From positions 8,829 to 72,828 of the forward strand of contig NW_001914899.1 in NCBI RefSeq assembly GCF_000208925.1: 64,000 nucleotides of DNA. The letters are read 5' to 3'. Below are positions 30,866 through 40,974 of this stretch, piece by piece. The first letter of the stretch is position 1; each line of letters begins with the position of its first letter. The position numbers and the translations under genes are program-made. The notes under the pieces are model-generated. The model ran no database searches. It was not told where the DNA came from and was given only the letters and a program-made list of their open reading frames with translations. This DNA comes from Entamoeba histolytica HM-1:IMSS (Eukaryota; Evosea; Mastigamoebida; Endamoebidae).

Positions 30866-33079
30866 ATGGATTTGATATTATCACTTATCTTATTTAGTAT
30901 TCAATTATGTTATGGATTAAAAGAAGACTATGTTAACATATTTATTGGAACAAATAATAGATATCATTTAAGTAAAGGAAATGTTTATCCATCAATTGGA
31001 ACCCCATTTTCAAGTCATTACATAACAATTCAAAATGTTGACCTTAGTGAACCTTGGATTTTTCATTGGCAAAATAAAGATTTATTTTATGGTTTAAGGC
31101 TTACACATCAACCATCTCCATGGATAAGAGATTATGACTTTTTACTTTTACTTCCAACTGAAATAGAAGAACCTACTAATGGTTATATTAATTTTATTGA
31201 AAAAAAGCCATCATTTTTATCATTTTCACTTGATAGTATGACTATTGGTGTTACTTCACGTCAACATTTTTCAATGATAAAAATTGAAAGTAAAAATGTT
31301 TTTTACCTTCATTTTAAAACATTGAATGGAATTAATCGATTTAATCAAATTTCATTAAATAGAATTGATGGAATAATTCAAAATGGAAATGCACCTTCTC
31401 ATTTCCCATTATATGTTACTTTATTAACAAGTCAACCTATTTCTTACTTTGAATGTAAAGAGAATAATGTGTTAGTTCAAAGTGGTAAATATCTTCAATG
31501 TTATATTAAATTAAATACAACAACAGAAATTAAGATTGGAACAAGTTTTATATCAAATGAATATTCTTATTCTCATGCTTTAGATTCTACTACATTTAGT
31601 AAAGAAATACAAAGAAATGAAGAAGAATGGGATAAATATTTTAATAAATTTAATATACCTGATTCTAATTCTTCTGTTAAAGCTGACAAAAAGACATTCT
31701 ATTCAATTCTTTATAGATCATTATTATTCCCTCATAATATTACTGAAAACGGTTATTATAAATCTCCTTTTGATGGTAAAATATATAAAGGAGAAATGTT
31801 TACTGATGTAGGATATTGGGATATATCTCGTGCACAAATTCCTTTACTTACTCTTATTGCACCATCTATTGTTGACCAAATAATTAAATCCAGTTATGAT
31901 ATTTATAAACAAAGTGGTAATTTTCCCCAATGGATTTCTCCATATCATATAGATATTATGGTAGGAAATCATATAAATTGTGCTATTGCAGATGGAATTG
32001 TTAAAGGTATTAGTTCTTTAAATAAAACAGAAATACAAATGGTTTTAAATGGTCTTATTGATGACCAAAAACAAGTTAATTTTAATACAGCAATAGGAAG
32101 AGATGGAGTAAAAAATTATAATAACTTTGGATTTGTAGAATCAGAAGTATTTGAATCAGTATCAAAGACATTAGATTATTGTCATAATGATTTTTGTATT
32201 TCACAAATTGCAAAATATATAGGAAATAAAACGATAGAAGATATTTATTTATCTAAAGCAATGAATTATATTTATTTATTTAATGGAAAAACTAAATTCT
32301 TTGAAAGTAAAAATAAATTTGGTGAATTTGAACCTATTGAATATAAACGATGGGGAGATCCTTATATTGAAGGTAATGCCATTCATTATAGATTTAGTGT
32401 AGTTCAAGATATTGAAGGATTAGCTAATCTTTTTGGTGGTAAAAAACAATTAGTAAATAGTATTGATGATGTATTTACTGAATCAAATAATTTCTATACT
32501 GGAATATATAGACAAACAATACATGAAATGACTGAAATGGTTGAAATTAATAAAGGACAATATGCTCATGGAAATGAACCAATTCAACATTTAATATATC
32601 TTTATAAATCTTTGGGGTATGGTGAACAAGCTGAACCTTTACTTCAAGACATTATTCATTCTTTATATTCATCAACTGAAAATGGATATTGTGGAGATGA
32701 AGATAATGGTCAAATGTCTGCATGGTATATCTTAAGTGTAATGGGATTTTATAGTGTTACACCAGGAACTGATCAATTTGTTATTGGAGTTCCTTTCTTT
32801 GAAAAGTTAGAGTTTGAAGTAAATGGAAAGACAACAATAATAGAAAAAAATATTACAAATGGCTCAAAATTTGTTAAAAGAATTTATATTAATGGTGTTC
32901 GTTATCATAAATTATATTTTACATATAAAACATTAACTGAAGGAAATCATATTGTCTTTGAAATGGACGAACATCCAAGTAAACAGTTTTTAATAAATTC
33001 TGATTATCCATATTCTATTTCACCAAAAATTCAACGTCTAAGTTTTTCTTCGTTACAACGTTTGGAAAATCTTGAATAA
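30866..33079 (+). CDS. Secreted or luminal GH92-type alpha-1,2-mannosidase
   Basis: This 737-residue protein opens with a signal peptide (MDLILSLILFSIQLCYG) and continues with the GH92 fold: GNVYPSIGTPF near the N terminus (usually GNTYPGA.PFG), then LTHQPSPW, the GYWDISRAQIPL block, GNEPIQH (Glu571) and DNGQMSAWYILSVMGFYSVTPG (Asp613), the best conserved part of the family. GH92 enzymes are calcium-dependent exo-mannosidases that trim mannose from N-glycans. The family is best known from gut Bacteroidetes, so an origin by lateral transfer is possible, but base use looks like the neighbours. The protein is probably secreted, lysosomal or in the ER; no membrane helix is seen after the signal. 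Confidence 0.92.
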   Translation: MDLILSLILFSIQLCYGLKEDYVNIFIGTNNRYHLSKGNVYPSIGTPFSSHYITIQNVDLSEPWIFHWQNKDLFYGLRLTHQPSPWIRDYDFLLLLPTEIEEPTNGYINFIEKKPSFLSFSLDSMTIGVTSRQHFSMIKIESKNVFYLHFKTLNGINRFNQISLNRIDGIIQNGNAPSHFPLYVTLLTSQPISYFECKENNVLVQSGKYLQCYIKLNTTTEIKIGTSFISNEYSYSHALDSTTFSKEIQRNEEEWDKYFNKFNIPDSNSSVKADKKTFYSILYRSLLFPHNITENGYYKSPFDGKIYKGEMFTDVGYWDISRAQIPLLTLIAPSIVDQIIKSSYDIYKQSGNFPQWISPYHIDIMVGNHINCAIADGIVKGISSLNKTEIQMVLNGLIDDQKQVNFNTAIGRDGVKNYNNFGFVESEVFESVSKTLDYCHNDFCISQIAKYIGNKTIEDIYLSKAMNYIYLFNGKTKFFESKNKFGEFEPIEYKRWGDPYIEGNAIHYRFSVVQDIEGLANLFGGKKQLVNSIDDVFTESNNFYTGIYRQTIHEMTEMVEINKGQYAHGNEPIQHLIYLYKSLGYGEQAEPLLQDIIHSLYSSTENGYCGDEDNGQMSAWYILSVMGFYSVTPGTDQFVIGVPFFEKLEFEVNGKTTIIEKNITNGSKFVKRIYINGVRYHKLYFTYKTLTEGNHIVFEMDEHPSKQFLINSDYPYSISPKIQRLSFSSLQRLENLE

Positions 33080-33191
33080 TTAATTTTTAATTCAAAAAAA
33101 TGTTATTTAAATTTTAAAATTTTAAAAATTAAAATAACAATTTAAAATAAGTAAAAAAAACGTCATTGCCATGTGGAAAAAAAAACCCTAT

Positions 33192-33204
33192 GAACTATTT
33201 AAGG
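33192..33204 (+). promoter_or_regulatory. GAAC element and TATA-like box of the PPDK gene
   Basis: GAAC (33192-33195) is followed directly by TATTTAAGG (33196-33204), 34 bases before the ATG at 33239; an initiator-like GTTCATTCAG lies between. This fits a strong Entamoeba promoter. Confidence 0.65.
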
Positions 33205-33238
33205 AATTTGTAAGAATTTAGAGTTCATTCAGATAATA

Positions 33239-35896
33239 ATGCAAAGAGTATATGCTTTCGAAGATGGTGATGGAACCAACAAGAAACTCCTTGGAGGAAA
33301 GGGAGCTGGACTTTGCACAATGACAAAAATTGGACTTCCAGTTCCACAAGGATTTGTTATTACAACTGAAATGTGTAAACAATTCATTGCTAATGGAAAC
33401 AAAATGCCAGAAGGATTAATGGAAGAAGTTAAAAAGAATATGCAATTAGTTGAAAAGAAATCAGGAAAAGTCTTTGGAGGAGAAGAAAATCCACTTCTTG
33501 TTTCAGTCAGATCAGGAGCTGCTATGTCTATGCCAGGTATGATGGATACTATTCTTAATCTTGGACTTAATGATAAAACTGTTGTTGCTCTTGCTAAATT
33601 AACCAACAATGAAAGATTTGCATATGATTCATACAGAAGATTTGTTTCCCTCTTCGGAAAGATTGCTCTTAATGTTGATGATGAAGTTTATGATAAGACT
33701 CTTGAAAACAAAAAAGTTGAAAAGGGAGTTAAATTAGATACTGAATTAGATGCTAATGATATGAAAGAACTTGCACAAGTCTTCATTAAAAAGACTGAAG
33801 AATTCACTAAACAACCATTCCCAGTTGATCCATATGCTCAATTAGAATTTGCCATTTGTGCTGTATTCAGATCATGGATGGGAAAGAGAGCTGTTGATTA
33901 CAGAAGAGAATTCAAGATTACTCCAGAACAAGCTGATGGAACTGCTGTTTCAGTTGTTTCTATGGTTTATGGTAATATGGGTAATGATTCAGCTACTGGT
34001 GTTTGTTTCACTAGAGATCCAGGAACAGGAGAAAATATGTTCTTCGGAGAATATCTTAAGAATGCACAAGGAGAAGATGTTGTTGCTGGTATTAGAACAC
34101 CACAAATTATTTCAAAGATGGCAGAAGATGCAGATCTTCCAGGTTGCTATGAACAACTTCTTGATATTAGAAAGAAATTAGAAGGATATTTCCATGAAGT
34201 ACAAGACTTTGAATTCACTATTGAAAGAAAGAAACTTTACATGCTCCAAACTAGAAATGGAAAGATGAATGCAACTGCTACTGTCAGAACAGGAGTTGAT
34301 ATGGTTGAAGAAGGACTTATTACAAAAGAACAAGCCATTATGAGAATTGCACCACAATCAGTTGATCAATTACTTCATAAGAATATGCCAGCTAATTATG
34401 CAGAAGCTCCATTAGTTAAAGGACTTCCAGCATCACCAGGAGCTGCTACAGGAGCTGTTGTTTTTGATGCCGATGATGCAGTTGAACAAGCTAAAGGAAA
34501 GAAAGTTCTTCTTCTTAGAGAAGAAACTAAACCAGAAGATATTCATGGATTCTTTGTTGCTGAAGGTATTTTAACCTGCAGAGGAGGAAAAACATCACAC
34601 GCAGCTGTCGTTGCTAGAGGTATGGGTAAACCATGTGTTTCAGGAGCTGAAGGAATTAAAGTTGATGTTGCTAAGAAAATTGCTAAGATTGGAAGCCTTG
34701 AAGTTCATGAAGGAGATATTTTAACTATTGATGGATCAACTGGATGTGTCTATAAGGGAGAAGTTCCATTAGAAGAACCACAAGTTGGATCAGGATATTT
34801 CGGAACCATCTTAAAATGGGCCAATGAAATTAAAAAGATTGGAGTTTTTGCCAATGCAGATCTTCCATCAGCTGCTAAGAAAGCCCTTGAATTTGGAGCT
34901 GAAGGTATTGGACTTTGCAGAACTGAACGTATGTTCAATGCAGTTGAAAGACTTCCAATTGTTGTCAAGATGATTCTTTCAAATACCCTTGAAGAAAGAA
35001 AGAAATATCTTAATGAACTTATGCCACTTCAAAAACAAGATTTCATTGGATTATTGAAGACTATGAATGGACTTCCAGTCACTGTCAGACTTCTTGATCC
35101 ACCATTACATGAATTCCTCCCAACTCTTGAAGAGTTAATGAGAGAAATCTTTGAAATGAAACTTTCAGGTAAGACTGAAGGACTTGCAGAAAAAGAAGTT
35201 GTTCTTAAGAAAGTTAAAGAACTTATGGAAGTTAATCCAATGATTGGACACAGAGGAATTAGACTTGGAACTACTAATCCAGAAATTTATGAAATGCAAA
35301 TTAGAGCATTCTTAGAAGCTACTGCTGAAGTTATTAAGGAAGGAATTAAGACTCATGCAGAAATTATGATTCCAAATGTTACAGAAGTTAATGAACTTAT
35401 TAACTTAAGAAAGAATGTTCTTGAACCAGTTCATGAAGAAGTTGAAAAGAAATATGGTATTAAAGTACCATTCATGTATGGTACTATGGTTGAATGTGTT
35501 AGAGCAGCATTAACAGCTGATAAGATTGCTACAGAAGCTTCATTCTTCTCATTCGGAACTAATGATCTTACACAAGGAACATTCTCATACTCACGTGAAG
35601 ATTCAGAAAACAAATTCATTCCAAAATATGTTGAACTTAAGATTCTTCCAGCTAATCCATTTGAAATTCTTGATAGACCAGGTGTTGGAGAAGTTATGAG
35701 AATTGCTGTTACTAAAGGAAGACAAACAAGACCAGAATTACTTGTTGGTATTTGTGGAGAACACGGAGGAGAACCATCATCAATTGAATGGTGCCACATG
35801 ATTGGATTGAACTATGTTTCATGTTCTTCATACAGAATTCCAGTTGCTAGAATTGCTGCTGCTCAAGCCCAAATTAGACATCCAAGAGAAAATTAA
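33239..35896 (+). CDS. PPDK: Pyruvate, phosphate dikinase (pyrophosphate-dependent glycolysis)
   Basis: The 885-residue enzyme interconverts PEP, AMP and PPi with pyruvate, ATP and phosphate, replacing or assisting pyruvate kinase in the cytosol of this anaerobe. Three parts are seen: an N-terminal ATP-grasp region (GGKGAGL at about 19-25, SVRSGAAMSMPGMMDT), the swivelling phospho-histidine domain with His454 in GGKTSHAAVVARGMGKPCV, and the C-terminal PEP/pyruvate barrel with GIGLCRTERMF, NDLTQ and Cys839 in GICGEHGG. The length and sequence fit the known Entamoeba enzyme. Codon use is more biased than in nearby genes (GGA, CCA, AGA, TTC), as in highly expressed genes. Confidence 0.98.
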   Translation: MQRVYAFEDGDGTNKKLLGGKGAGLCTMTKIGLPVPQGFVITTEMCKQFIANGNKMPEGLMEEVKKNMQLVEKKSGKVFGGEENPLLVSVRSGAAMSMPGMMDTILNLGLNDKTVVALAKLTNNERFAYDSYRRFVSLFGKIALNVDDEVYDKTLENKKVEKGVKLDTELDANDMKELAQVFIKKTEEFTKQPFPVDPYAQLEFAICAVFRSWMGKRAVDYRREFKITPEQADGTAVSVVSMVYGNMGNDSATGVCFTRDPGTGENMFFGEYLKNAQGEDVVAGIRTPQIISKMAEDADLPGCYEQLLDIRKKLEGYFHEVQDFEFTIERKKLYMLQTRNGKMNATATVRTGVDMVEEGLITKEQAIMRIAPQSVDQLLHKNMPANYAEAPLVKGLPASPGAATGAVVFDADDAVEQAKGKKVLLLREETKPEDIHGFFVAEGILTCRGGKTSHAAVVARGMGKPCVSGAEGIKVDVAKKIAKIGSLEVHEGDILTIDGSTGCVYKGEVPLEEPQVGSGYFGTILKWANEIKKIGVFANADLPSAAKKALEFGAEGIGLCRTERMFNAVERLPIVVKMILSNTLEERKKYLNELMPLQKQDFIGLLKTMNGLPVTVRLLDPPLHEFLPTLEELMREIFEMKLSGKTEGLAEKEVVLKKVKELMEVNPMIGHRGIRLGTTNPEIYEMQIRAFLEATAEVIKEGIKTHAEIMIPNVTEVNELINLRKNVLEPVHEEVEKKYGIKVPFMYGTMVECVRAALTADKIATEASFFSFGTNDLTQGTFSYSREDSENKFIPKYVELKILPANPFEILDRPGVGEVMRIAVTKGRQTRPELLVGICGEHGGEPSSIEWCHMIGLNYVSCSSYRIPVARIAAAQAQIRHPREN

Positions 35897-36582
35897 ATTA
35901 ACTTTTTTGGTTTAAGTATTGATTTTGTTTTTTATATATTGTTGTTTTATAATAAATGTTATATTTTTTTGAAAGATTAAGGTGTGTGTAAAGTGTGAGA
36001 GTAGGAAATATTTGAAGTATAATGTGTAAGTGCATTCTCATTTATTGATCAATTCATTCATTGTTGAAATGGTTAATGAAATGATGATAATGGAAACTAC
36101 AATAAGCATAATTGTCCTTACTCATATACCAATTAAACGATAACTGAAATTTTAGAGCCAATAAATAAAATGACAAGTAAAACTTCACTAAACAGAGATT
36201 ATGAATATAAGTGTCAGTTACAACCAGTGATAAAAAGATTATATCAAAAAATTAAATCACAAATTATTTTGATAGTTGCAAACATCAATACAGAAAAAAA
36301 AGGTACAATGATATTAAGAGGAAAATTGAAATGAATAAAGAGTTGTTATTGAAAATAAAAAGAAATAAAAGGCTAAGATGAAATAACCATAAAATAAGGA
36401 TTTACAACATTTTTTAAAGTATAAAACAAACAAAAGAAATTAAGTACTAAGAATGAACAGAATGGAGAAAGATTATTGTAAAATGATAAAAGAATTTTGT
36501 TATTATTATTTTGTATTTTTTTAAACCCTTTTTTTCTTTTGAAAAAAACAATATCAAACTTCAAATTTACTGTGCAAGAATT
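35897..36582. other. Intergenic, about 0.7 kb
   Basis: This region separates PPDK and SDA1, both on the plus strand. The reading frame of SDA1 is open back to 36511 from a TTG, but no ATG lies before 36583. Nothing else is seen. Confidence 0.6.
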
Positions 36583-38775
36583 ATGACCGATTATACATTG
36601 ATTCAACATAAAATGAAAATGGATCCACCAGCCTATGAAGACGATTTTAAAAGGTATTACAGTCACTTCAAGTCAAGTGTTACAACTATGCTCGCACAAG
36701 CAGAGCTTGGGATGAGTGTTCCAGACACTGCACTTGATGAGACATTGAGATTAGTTGTTTTCTTAAATAACATCAGTGCAGAGTACAAGAAATATCTTGA
36801 AAATTTTCCAAGAGAATTAATAGAAATGATTAAAAAATGTAAATTAAATTCACAGTCAAAAGTTACTATCACAAAAGCATTAATTGGATTGAGAAGTAAA
36901 GGGTTTATGTCACTTGAAGAAATTTTGCCTACGTTATTAGAAATGTTATGTATTAAAGATAAAAACGTTACAGCAATAGTTTATAGATTTATTATAAATG
37001 ACATTAAACATACTTCTCAACAAAAAGGAGGAGCAAAGAGTAAACAATCAACAATGAGATTATTGGAGCAAATAATTGATTCCAATACTAATATAAAAGT
37101 TGTAAAGAAAGTAGTTGAAATTTTAGGAGAATTGTTTACAAGGAAAATTTTAAAGGAGCCTCGTGTGATTAATATTCTTGCAAATGCTATTTTCCACAAT
37201 GACGCTAAAGTTAAGGTTAAAGCAATGGAATTTTTCCTTCGTTTAGATGAAAAACAAGCAGCAATGGATGATGAAACAAAAGAAGAATTAAAACAAGCAG
37301 AAGAAGAATTGAGATTATTAAAGAAAAAAATGGGAATCAAAAAGAGAACAGGAAAATTAAGAGCAATGAAAAAAGAAGCTGAAGACACCGTTGACAAACT
37401 TAGAAAGACAGAAGTTATTGCACATCAAGCAAATTGGGCAGCAATTGATAATATTTATGACCCAATAGCATTTTGTGATAAGTTATTTAGAGATATTAAA
37501 GGATCAAGAAATAGATTTGCAGTAAGATTAATGGAATTAGATTTATTGTCACGTGTTATTGCTCGTAGAGAAGTTATTTGTCTTCCATTTTATTCATTTA
37601 TTGTTAGATATTTATATGTACGACATGAAAATATCACTCAATTATTAGCTTATACTGCTCAAGCTATTCACCCATTAGTACCACCAGATGCAGTAGAACC
37701 AATTGTACGAACTATTTTAAATAATTTTGTATCGGATAGAAGTAGAGTTGAAGCTCAGGCACTTGGTTTAAACACTGTAAGAACAATTTGTGAGAGATGT
37801 CCATTAGTAATGAATCAGTCAATGTTGAAAGATTTAACAATGTATAAAAAGAGTCACAACAAAGCTGTTGTTAGTGCTGCTCGTTCTCTCATTTCATTGT
37901 ACAGAGGAATTAATCCAGAGCTTTTATCTAAAAAGGATCGAGGAAGACCTGACCAACAACACAAAACCATTTTACAATATGGTGAACAAAAAGTATATGA
38001 TGGCCCAATTGGAGCTGAGTTACTTGAGAAAAAAGAAAGTAGTGATGATAATATGAGTGAAGAGGAAGATGATAATGGTGTTCAAGAAGAAATGAACAAT
38101 AAAGAAGAGGATATGAACAAAGAAGAAGATAGTCCAAATGATGGTGATGCTGATGAATGTAGTTCTGATGAGGAAATTGATGATAATTTAGAACTTGGAT
38201 CATCTTGGGAAGAATGTAGTGATAGTTCAGATTCAGATGAACAAGAAGAAGAAGGTATGAGCGAAGAAGAAGACGAGAAAGAAGATAATGGTAAAGAAGA
38301 AGATGAAGAAGATGAAATGAGTGAAGAAGATGACAATGTTCCACAATATGATGGTGGACTTTTAACACAAGAACAGCTTGAAAAAATCCGAAGAAAACAG
38401 AGAGAGGATGAAGGAATTTCTTCTTCATCAGAAGAAGAGATGGAAAGAGACACAACTTACGTACTACCAGAGTCTTTAGAGGCGTCAGTCAAAAAGAAGT
38501 TAAGTCGAGATGAAAGGATTAAAATCTTGAAAGAGTCAAGAGCAGAAAATGAGAAGTTCCACAGAAATAGAACTGGAAGGACATCCAAAGTTCTTGCAAG
38601 AAATAAACCATTCTTAATGAAGAGTTTCTCTAAAAAGCAAATGAAAAAAGAAGAAGATAGAATTACAGGAGGTAAGAAAAGAGTTCCAAGAAAACAGTTT
38701 AGTGGTAAAATCAGAAAAAGATTTGGTAAAAGTGGTTTGAAACAAAAGTCTAATGGTGGGTCTCGTAAAAAATAA
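36583..38775 (+). CDS. SDA1: SDA1 homologue, 60S ribosome biogenesis
   Basis: From the ATG at 36583 the protein has 730 residues. SDA1 is a nucleolar factor for maturation and export of pre-60S ribosomal subunits. The N-terminal HEAT-like half contains the family blocks LDETLRLVVFL, EILPTLLEML and the AAMEFFLRLDEKQ region, then the pair of conserved stretches around LVPPDAVEPIVR and SHNKAVVSAARSLISLYR leading into KDRGRP. A long acidic stretch (about 495-625) of Glu, Asp and Ser follows. The C terminus is basic (RKQFSGKIRKRFGK...GGSRKK), matching the family's end. It pairs in function with the URB1-like gene at 56-61 kb. Confidence 0.93.
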   Translation: MTDYTLIQHKMKMDPPAYEDDFKRYYSHFKSSVTTMLAQAELGMSVPDTALDETLRLVVFLNNISAEYKKYLENFPRELIEMIKKCKLNSQSKVTITKALIGLRSKGFMSLEEILPTLLEMLCIKDKNVTAIVYRFIINDIKHTSQQKGGAKSKQSTMRLLEQIIDSNTNIKVVKKVVEILGELFTRKILKEPRVINILANAIFHNDAKVKVKAMEFFLRLDEKQAAMDDETKEELKQAEEELRLLKKKMGIKKRTGKLRAMKKEAEDTVDKLRKTEVIAHQANWAAIDNIYDPIAFCDKLFRDIKGSRNRFAVRLMELDLLSRVIARREVICLPFYSFIVRYLYVRHENITQLLAYTAQAIHPLVPPDAVEPIVRTILNNFVSDRSRVEAQALGLNTVRTICERCPLVMNQSMLKDLTMYKKSHNKAVVSAARSLISLYRGINPELLSKKDRGRPDQQHKTILQYGEQKVYDGPIGAELLEKKESSDDNMSEEEDDNGVQEEMNNKEEDMNKEEDSPNDGDADECSSDEEIDDNLELGSSWEECSDSSDSDEQEEEGMSEEEDEKEDNGKEEDEEDEMSEEDDNVPQYDGGLLTQEQLEKIRRKQREDEGISSSSEEEMERDTTYVLPESLEASVKKKLSRDERIKILKESRAENEKFHRNRTGRTSKVLARNKPFLMKSFSKKQMKKEEDRITGGKKRVPRKQFSGKIRKRFGKSGLKQKSNGGSRKK

Positions 38776-38913
38776 TTAATACAAAAAATGTCTTTTAAAT
38801 TGAATGGATTTGAATTACTTTAAATTGATGACTTGAGATATTTTTTCTTCATGAAAAGTAAAAAAATAAAAAAGTTTGTTTTATGAAAAGAAACTTAAAA
38901 ATGGAAGAGTGGG

Positions 38914-39146
38914 ATGAATGAGGTAAATGATTATGATTTAAATTATGTCCATTCTCTTGAAGAGGCTATCACAGAACTAACTGAGAAAGTATTAGAATTA
39001 GAGGATGAATTAAAAAGAATAAAAAACACTGTTTGTCTTACAAACGTCTTGTTTTTATTATTAATAATGTCCAAACATTTATTATTTAGGGATTAATGAC
39101 ATTTCAAGATGAGCCATCAACACCTATTGGACGTTACTTTAAATGA
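38914..39146 (+). CDS. Very small coiled-coil protein, two exons, 57 residues
   Basis: Exon 1 (38914-39030, 39 codons) and exon 2 (39090-39146) join across a 59-base intron at 39031-39089 (GTTTGTC to TTTAG) with the frame kept. Residues about 12-38 form an acidic amphipathic helix (SLEEAITELTEKVLELEDELKR in pieces) likely to coil with a partner; exon 2 adds a polar tail ending PIGRYFK. An ATG at 38901 is followed by a stop after six codons and is not used. Small coiled-coil subunits of larger complexes look like this, but I do not recognise the family. The clean intron is the main support. Confidence 0.65.
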
Positions 39147-39261
39147 GTGAATGTATTATTTGTTCTTTTTGTTCATTTCTTTTATTTTATTTCTTATTGA
39201 AATTAACACTAAAAATAATATTAATATTAATTTATAATAGAATAATAGAAATATATACATA

Positions 39262-39344
39262 GGCCCCGTAGCACAGTCGGTAGTGCATCGTACTTATAGA
39301 AATGAGAAATGCGAGGGTCGCGGGTTCGATCCCCGCCGGGACCA
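39262..39344 (+). tRNA. tRNA-Ile (anticodon UAU) with a 10-base intron
   Basis: The sequence folds as a full tRNA: acceptor GGCCCCG with CGGGACC (one mismatch, C3 against A70), D stem GCAC/GTGC with loop AGTCGGTA, anticodon stem TCGTA/TGCGA, variable loop GGGTC, and T arm GCGGG-TTCGATC-CCCGC, then A73. The anticodon loop reads C-T-TAT-A-A once the intron 39299-39308 (after position 37, the usual tRNA intron site) is taken out. UAU reads AUA codons, which are common in this AT-rich genome. Most Entamoeba tRNA genes sit in tandem arrays; this one stands alone between protein genes with no second copy or array-like repeat around it. Confidence 0.9.
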
Positions 39345-39778
39345 TTTTCTTCTTTTTTTTTTAAAGAAGTAGTTATTGATAATAATGACAAATTCTATTT
39401 TATTTATTTAGAGAATAGGTACTGAACAAAAAGTTTTTTATTTGAATTTTTGAATGTACAAGGAAGTTTGTTAATGGTTTATATATATAACAAAATAATA
39501 TCAATGAATTAAGATGTAAAAAGAATAAATCAAATCTACAAAATAATTATTAGAATAAAAAAAAATAATACAAATTTTATTTTTCTATGGAAAGATTATA
39601 ATTTAATGAATAATCTAGTTTTATATATAGGATTGACAAAAAAGTATTAAAATAAATCGTTTTCTTTTTATTATAGTTTAAACCATTTTTTATGTATAAA
39701 AGTAGTGTTAGATATTTTATAATAAATATAAATATAACAAATAAAGTAAATAAATTTGTGTTATGAATAAGTCAATAT
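39345..39778. other. Intergenic, no gene seen
   Basis: A T run follows the tRNA directly (39350-39361), a plausible RNA polymerase III stop. The rest is A/T-rich spacer up to the end of the next gene. Confidence 0.6.
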
Positions 39779-40838
39779 CTAGTCGTCCATATTACCAATA
39801 AAACAATCTTGTGATTTCATTGGTTCTAATGCAGAACTAACCTTATCACGAACCGAATCTAATGTAATATCATCAAATTCTATTTCTGTAACACCCATTA
39901 CAAGACTTTCCAATTGAGTAAGATCACGATTAAAAACCATTCTTAATTCCCATAAAAATCTGAAGTATTCTTCTGGTTTTTTGCTACTTGTTTCTTGCCT
40001 TCTATAATGTGAAATAATAGTTTTATCTTCCATAATTATAACTGCAACTTCCCAAACCATTGGTTCTATACTTAATTAATTCTTTATTTTAAAAATCAAA
40101 TAATCCTTTCCTCTTTTATAACTCTCTCTGGACTGATAAAGGAAAAAAGACTGAATATAAGTAAAACAAACGGGCATCTTTAATAATCAAACTACCACAT
40201 TGACAACGAACTCTCATTGTTGCTGGTCCTATAATTTTTTGATTAATTGCTTTTAGAAACATTATAATGGGACTTTCACCATCAGTTTTTTCTTCAATAA
40301 ATACTTTTTTTAAAATTCTCATTAAAAAAGTTTTTTGAACAGAAAGATCACAAGAGTTATCCATTATCGCATTCCATTCATTTCCTAAGTGTTGTGCTAA
40401 TTCATCAGATTCAAATATCATACATACAGTTTGTAAAATTTTTAAACAATCACCTGCATTAATTGCAGCTCCATCACTTGATACAGAATAATCAACAATA
40501 TGTTCAGTTACAATTCCTTGAGTTGGAAAAACACTGTAAAAGTCTCCATTATGAATTTCATAAACAGTTAAGTGTTTTAATAAACGAGGTAAATCACCAG
40601 CTATTGGGAAAGTTTCAATGTTAGTGGTATCAATAATCTTACGAGTAGCCACACTCCAATCTGGTAATGTTTTTAGTAAATTAGCCATTGCACTTGCTGA
40701 TTTATTGGTTGTAATTTGTTCAGATGTTTCAGATGAAGTTTCAACCCTTGTTCTTGGTTTAGCAATTCTTTTATCACCTTTTCCACATGTCTGTTTTACT
40801 TTAGAAAAGAGATTAAATGTAGTCTTAAATTCAGTCAT
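39779..40838 (-). CDS. Hypothetical protein, two exons, 317 residues
   Basis: Exon 1 (40838-40172) and exon 2 (40065-39779) join across a 106-base intron at 40066-40171 (GTTTGTTT to GTATAG), keeping frame and giving QPMVWEVAVIIM across the junction. The N-terminal ~50 residues are polar and basic; the rest is a soluble, mostly helical sequence with a CQCGSL turn just before the splice. Several blocks (LPDWSVATRKIID, DLPRLLKHLTVYE) look like a folded domain, but I do not recognise the family. Its start lies 136 bases from the end of the gelsolin-like gene on the same strand. Confidence 0.78.
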
Positions 40839-40974
40839 CGTTCAATTCTTTTTATTTCAAGTTTATCTCTTCATTTTTAGAATTTCTTATATTTTTTTCA
40901 TTTTCTTATAACAAAATATTCTCCTTTCGTTCAGTTAAAACAAAAACATAAGCTATTTTAAGAAAATGAATATT

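Noticed and set aside
30866..33079. Recent bacterial transfer of the GH92 gene
   Set aside because: Family is common in bacteria, but A/T content and codon use match the neighbours, so transfer, if any, is old and cannot be shown from this window.
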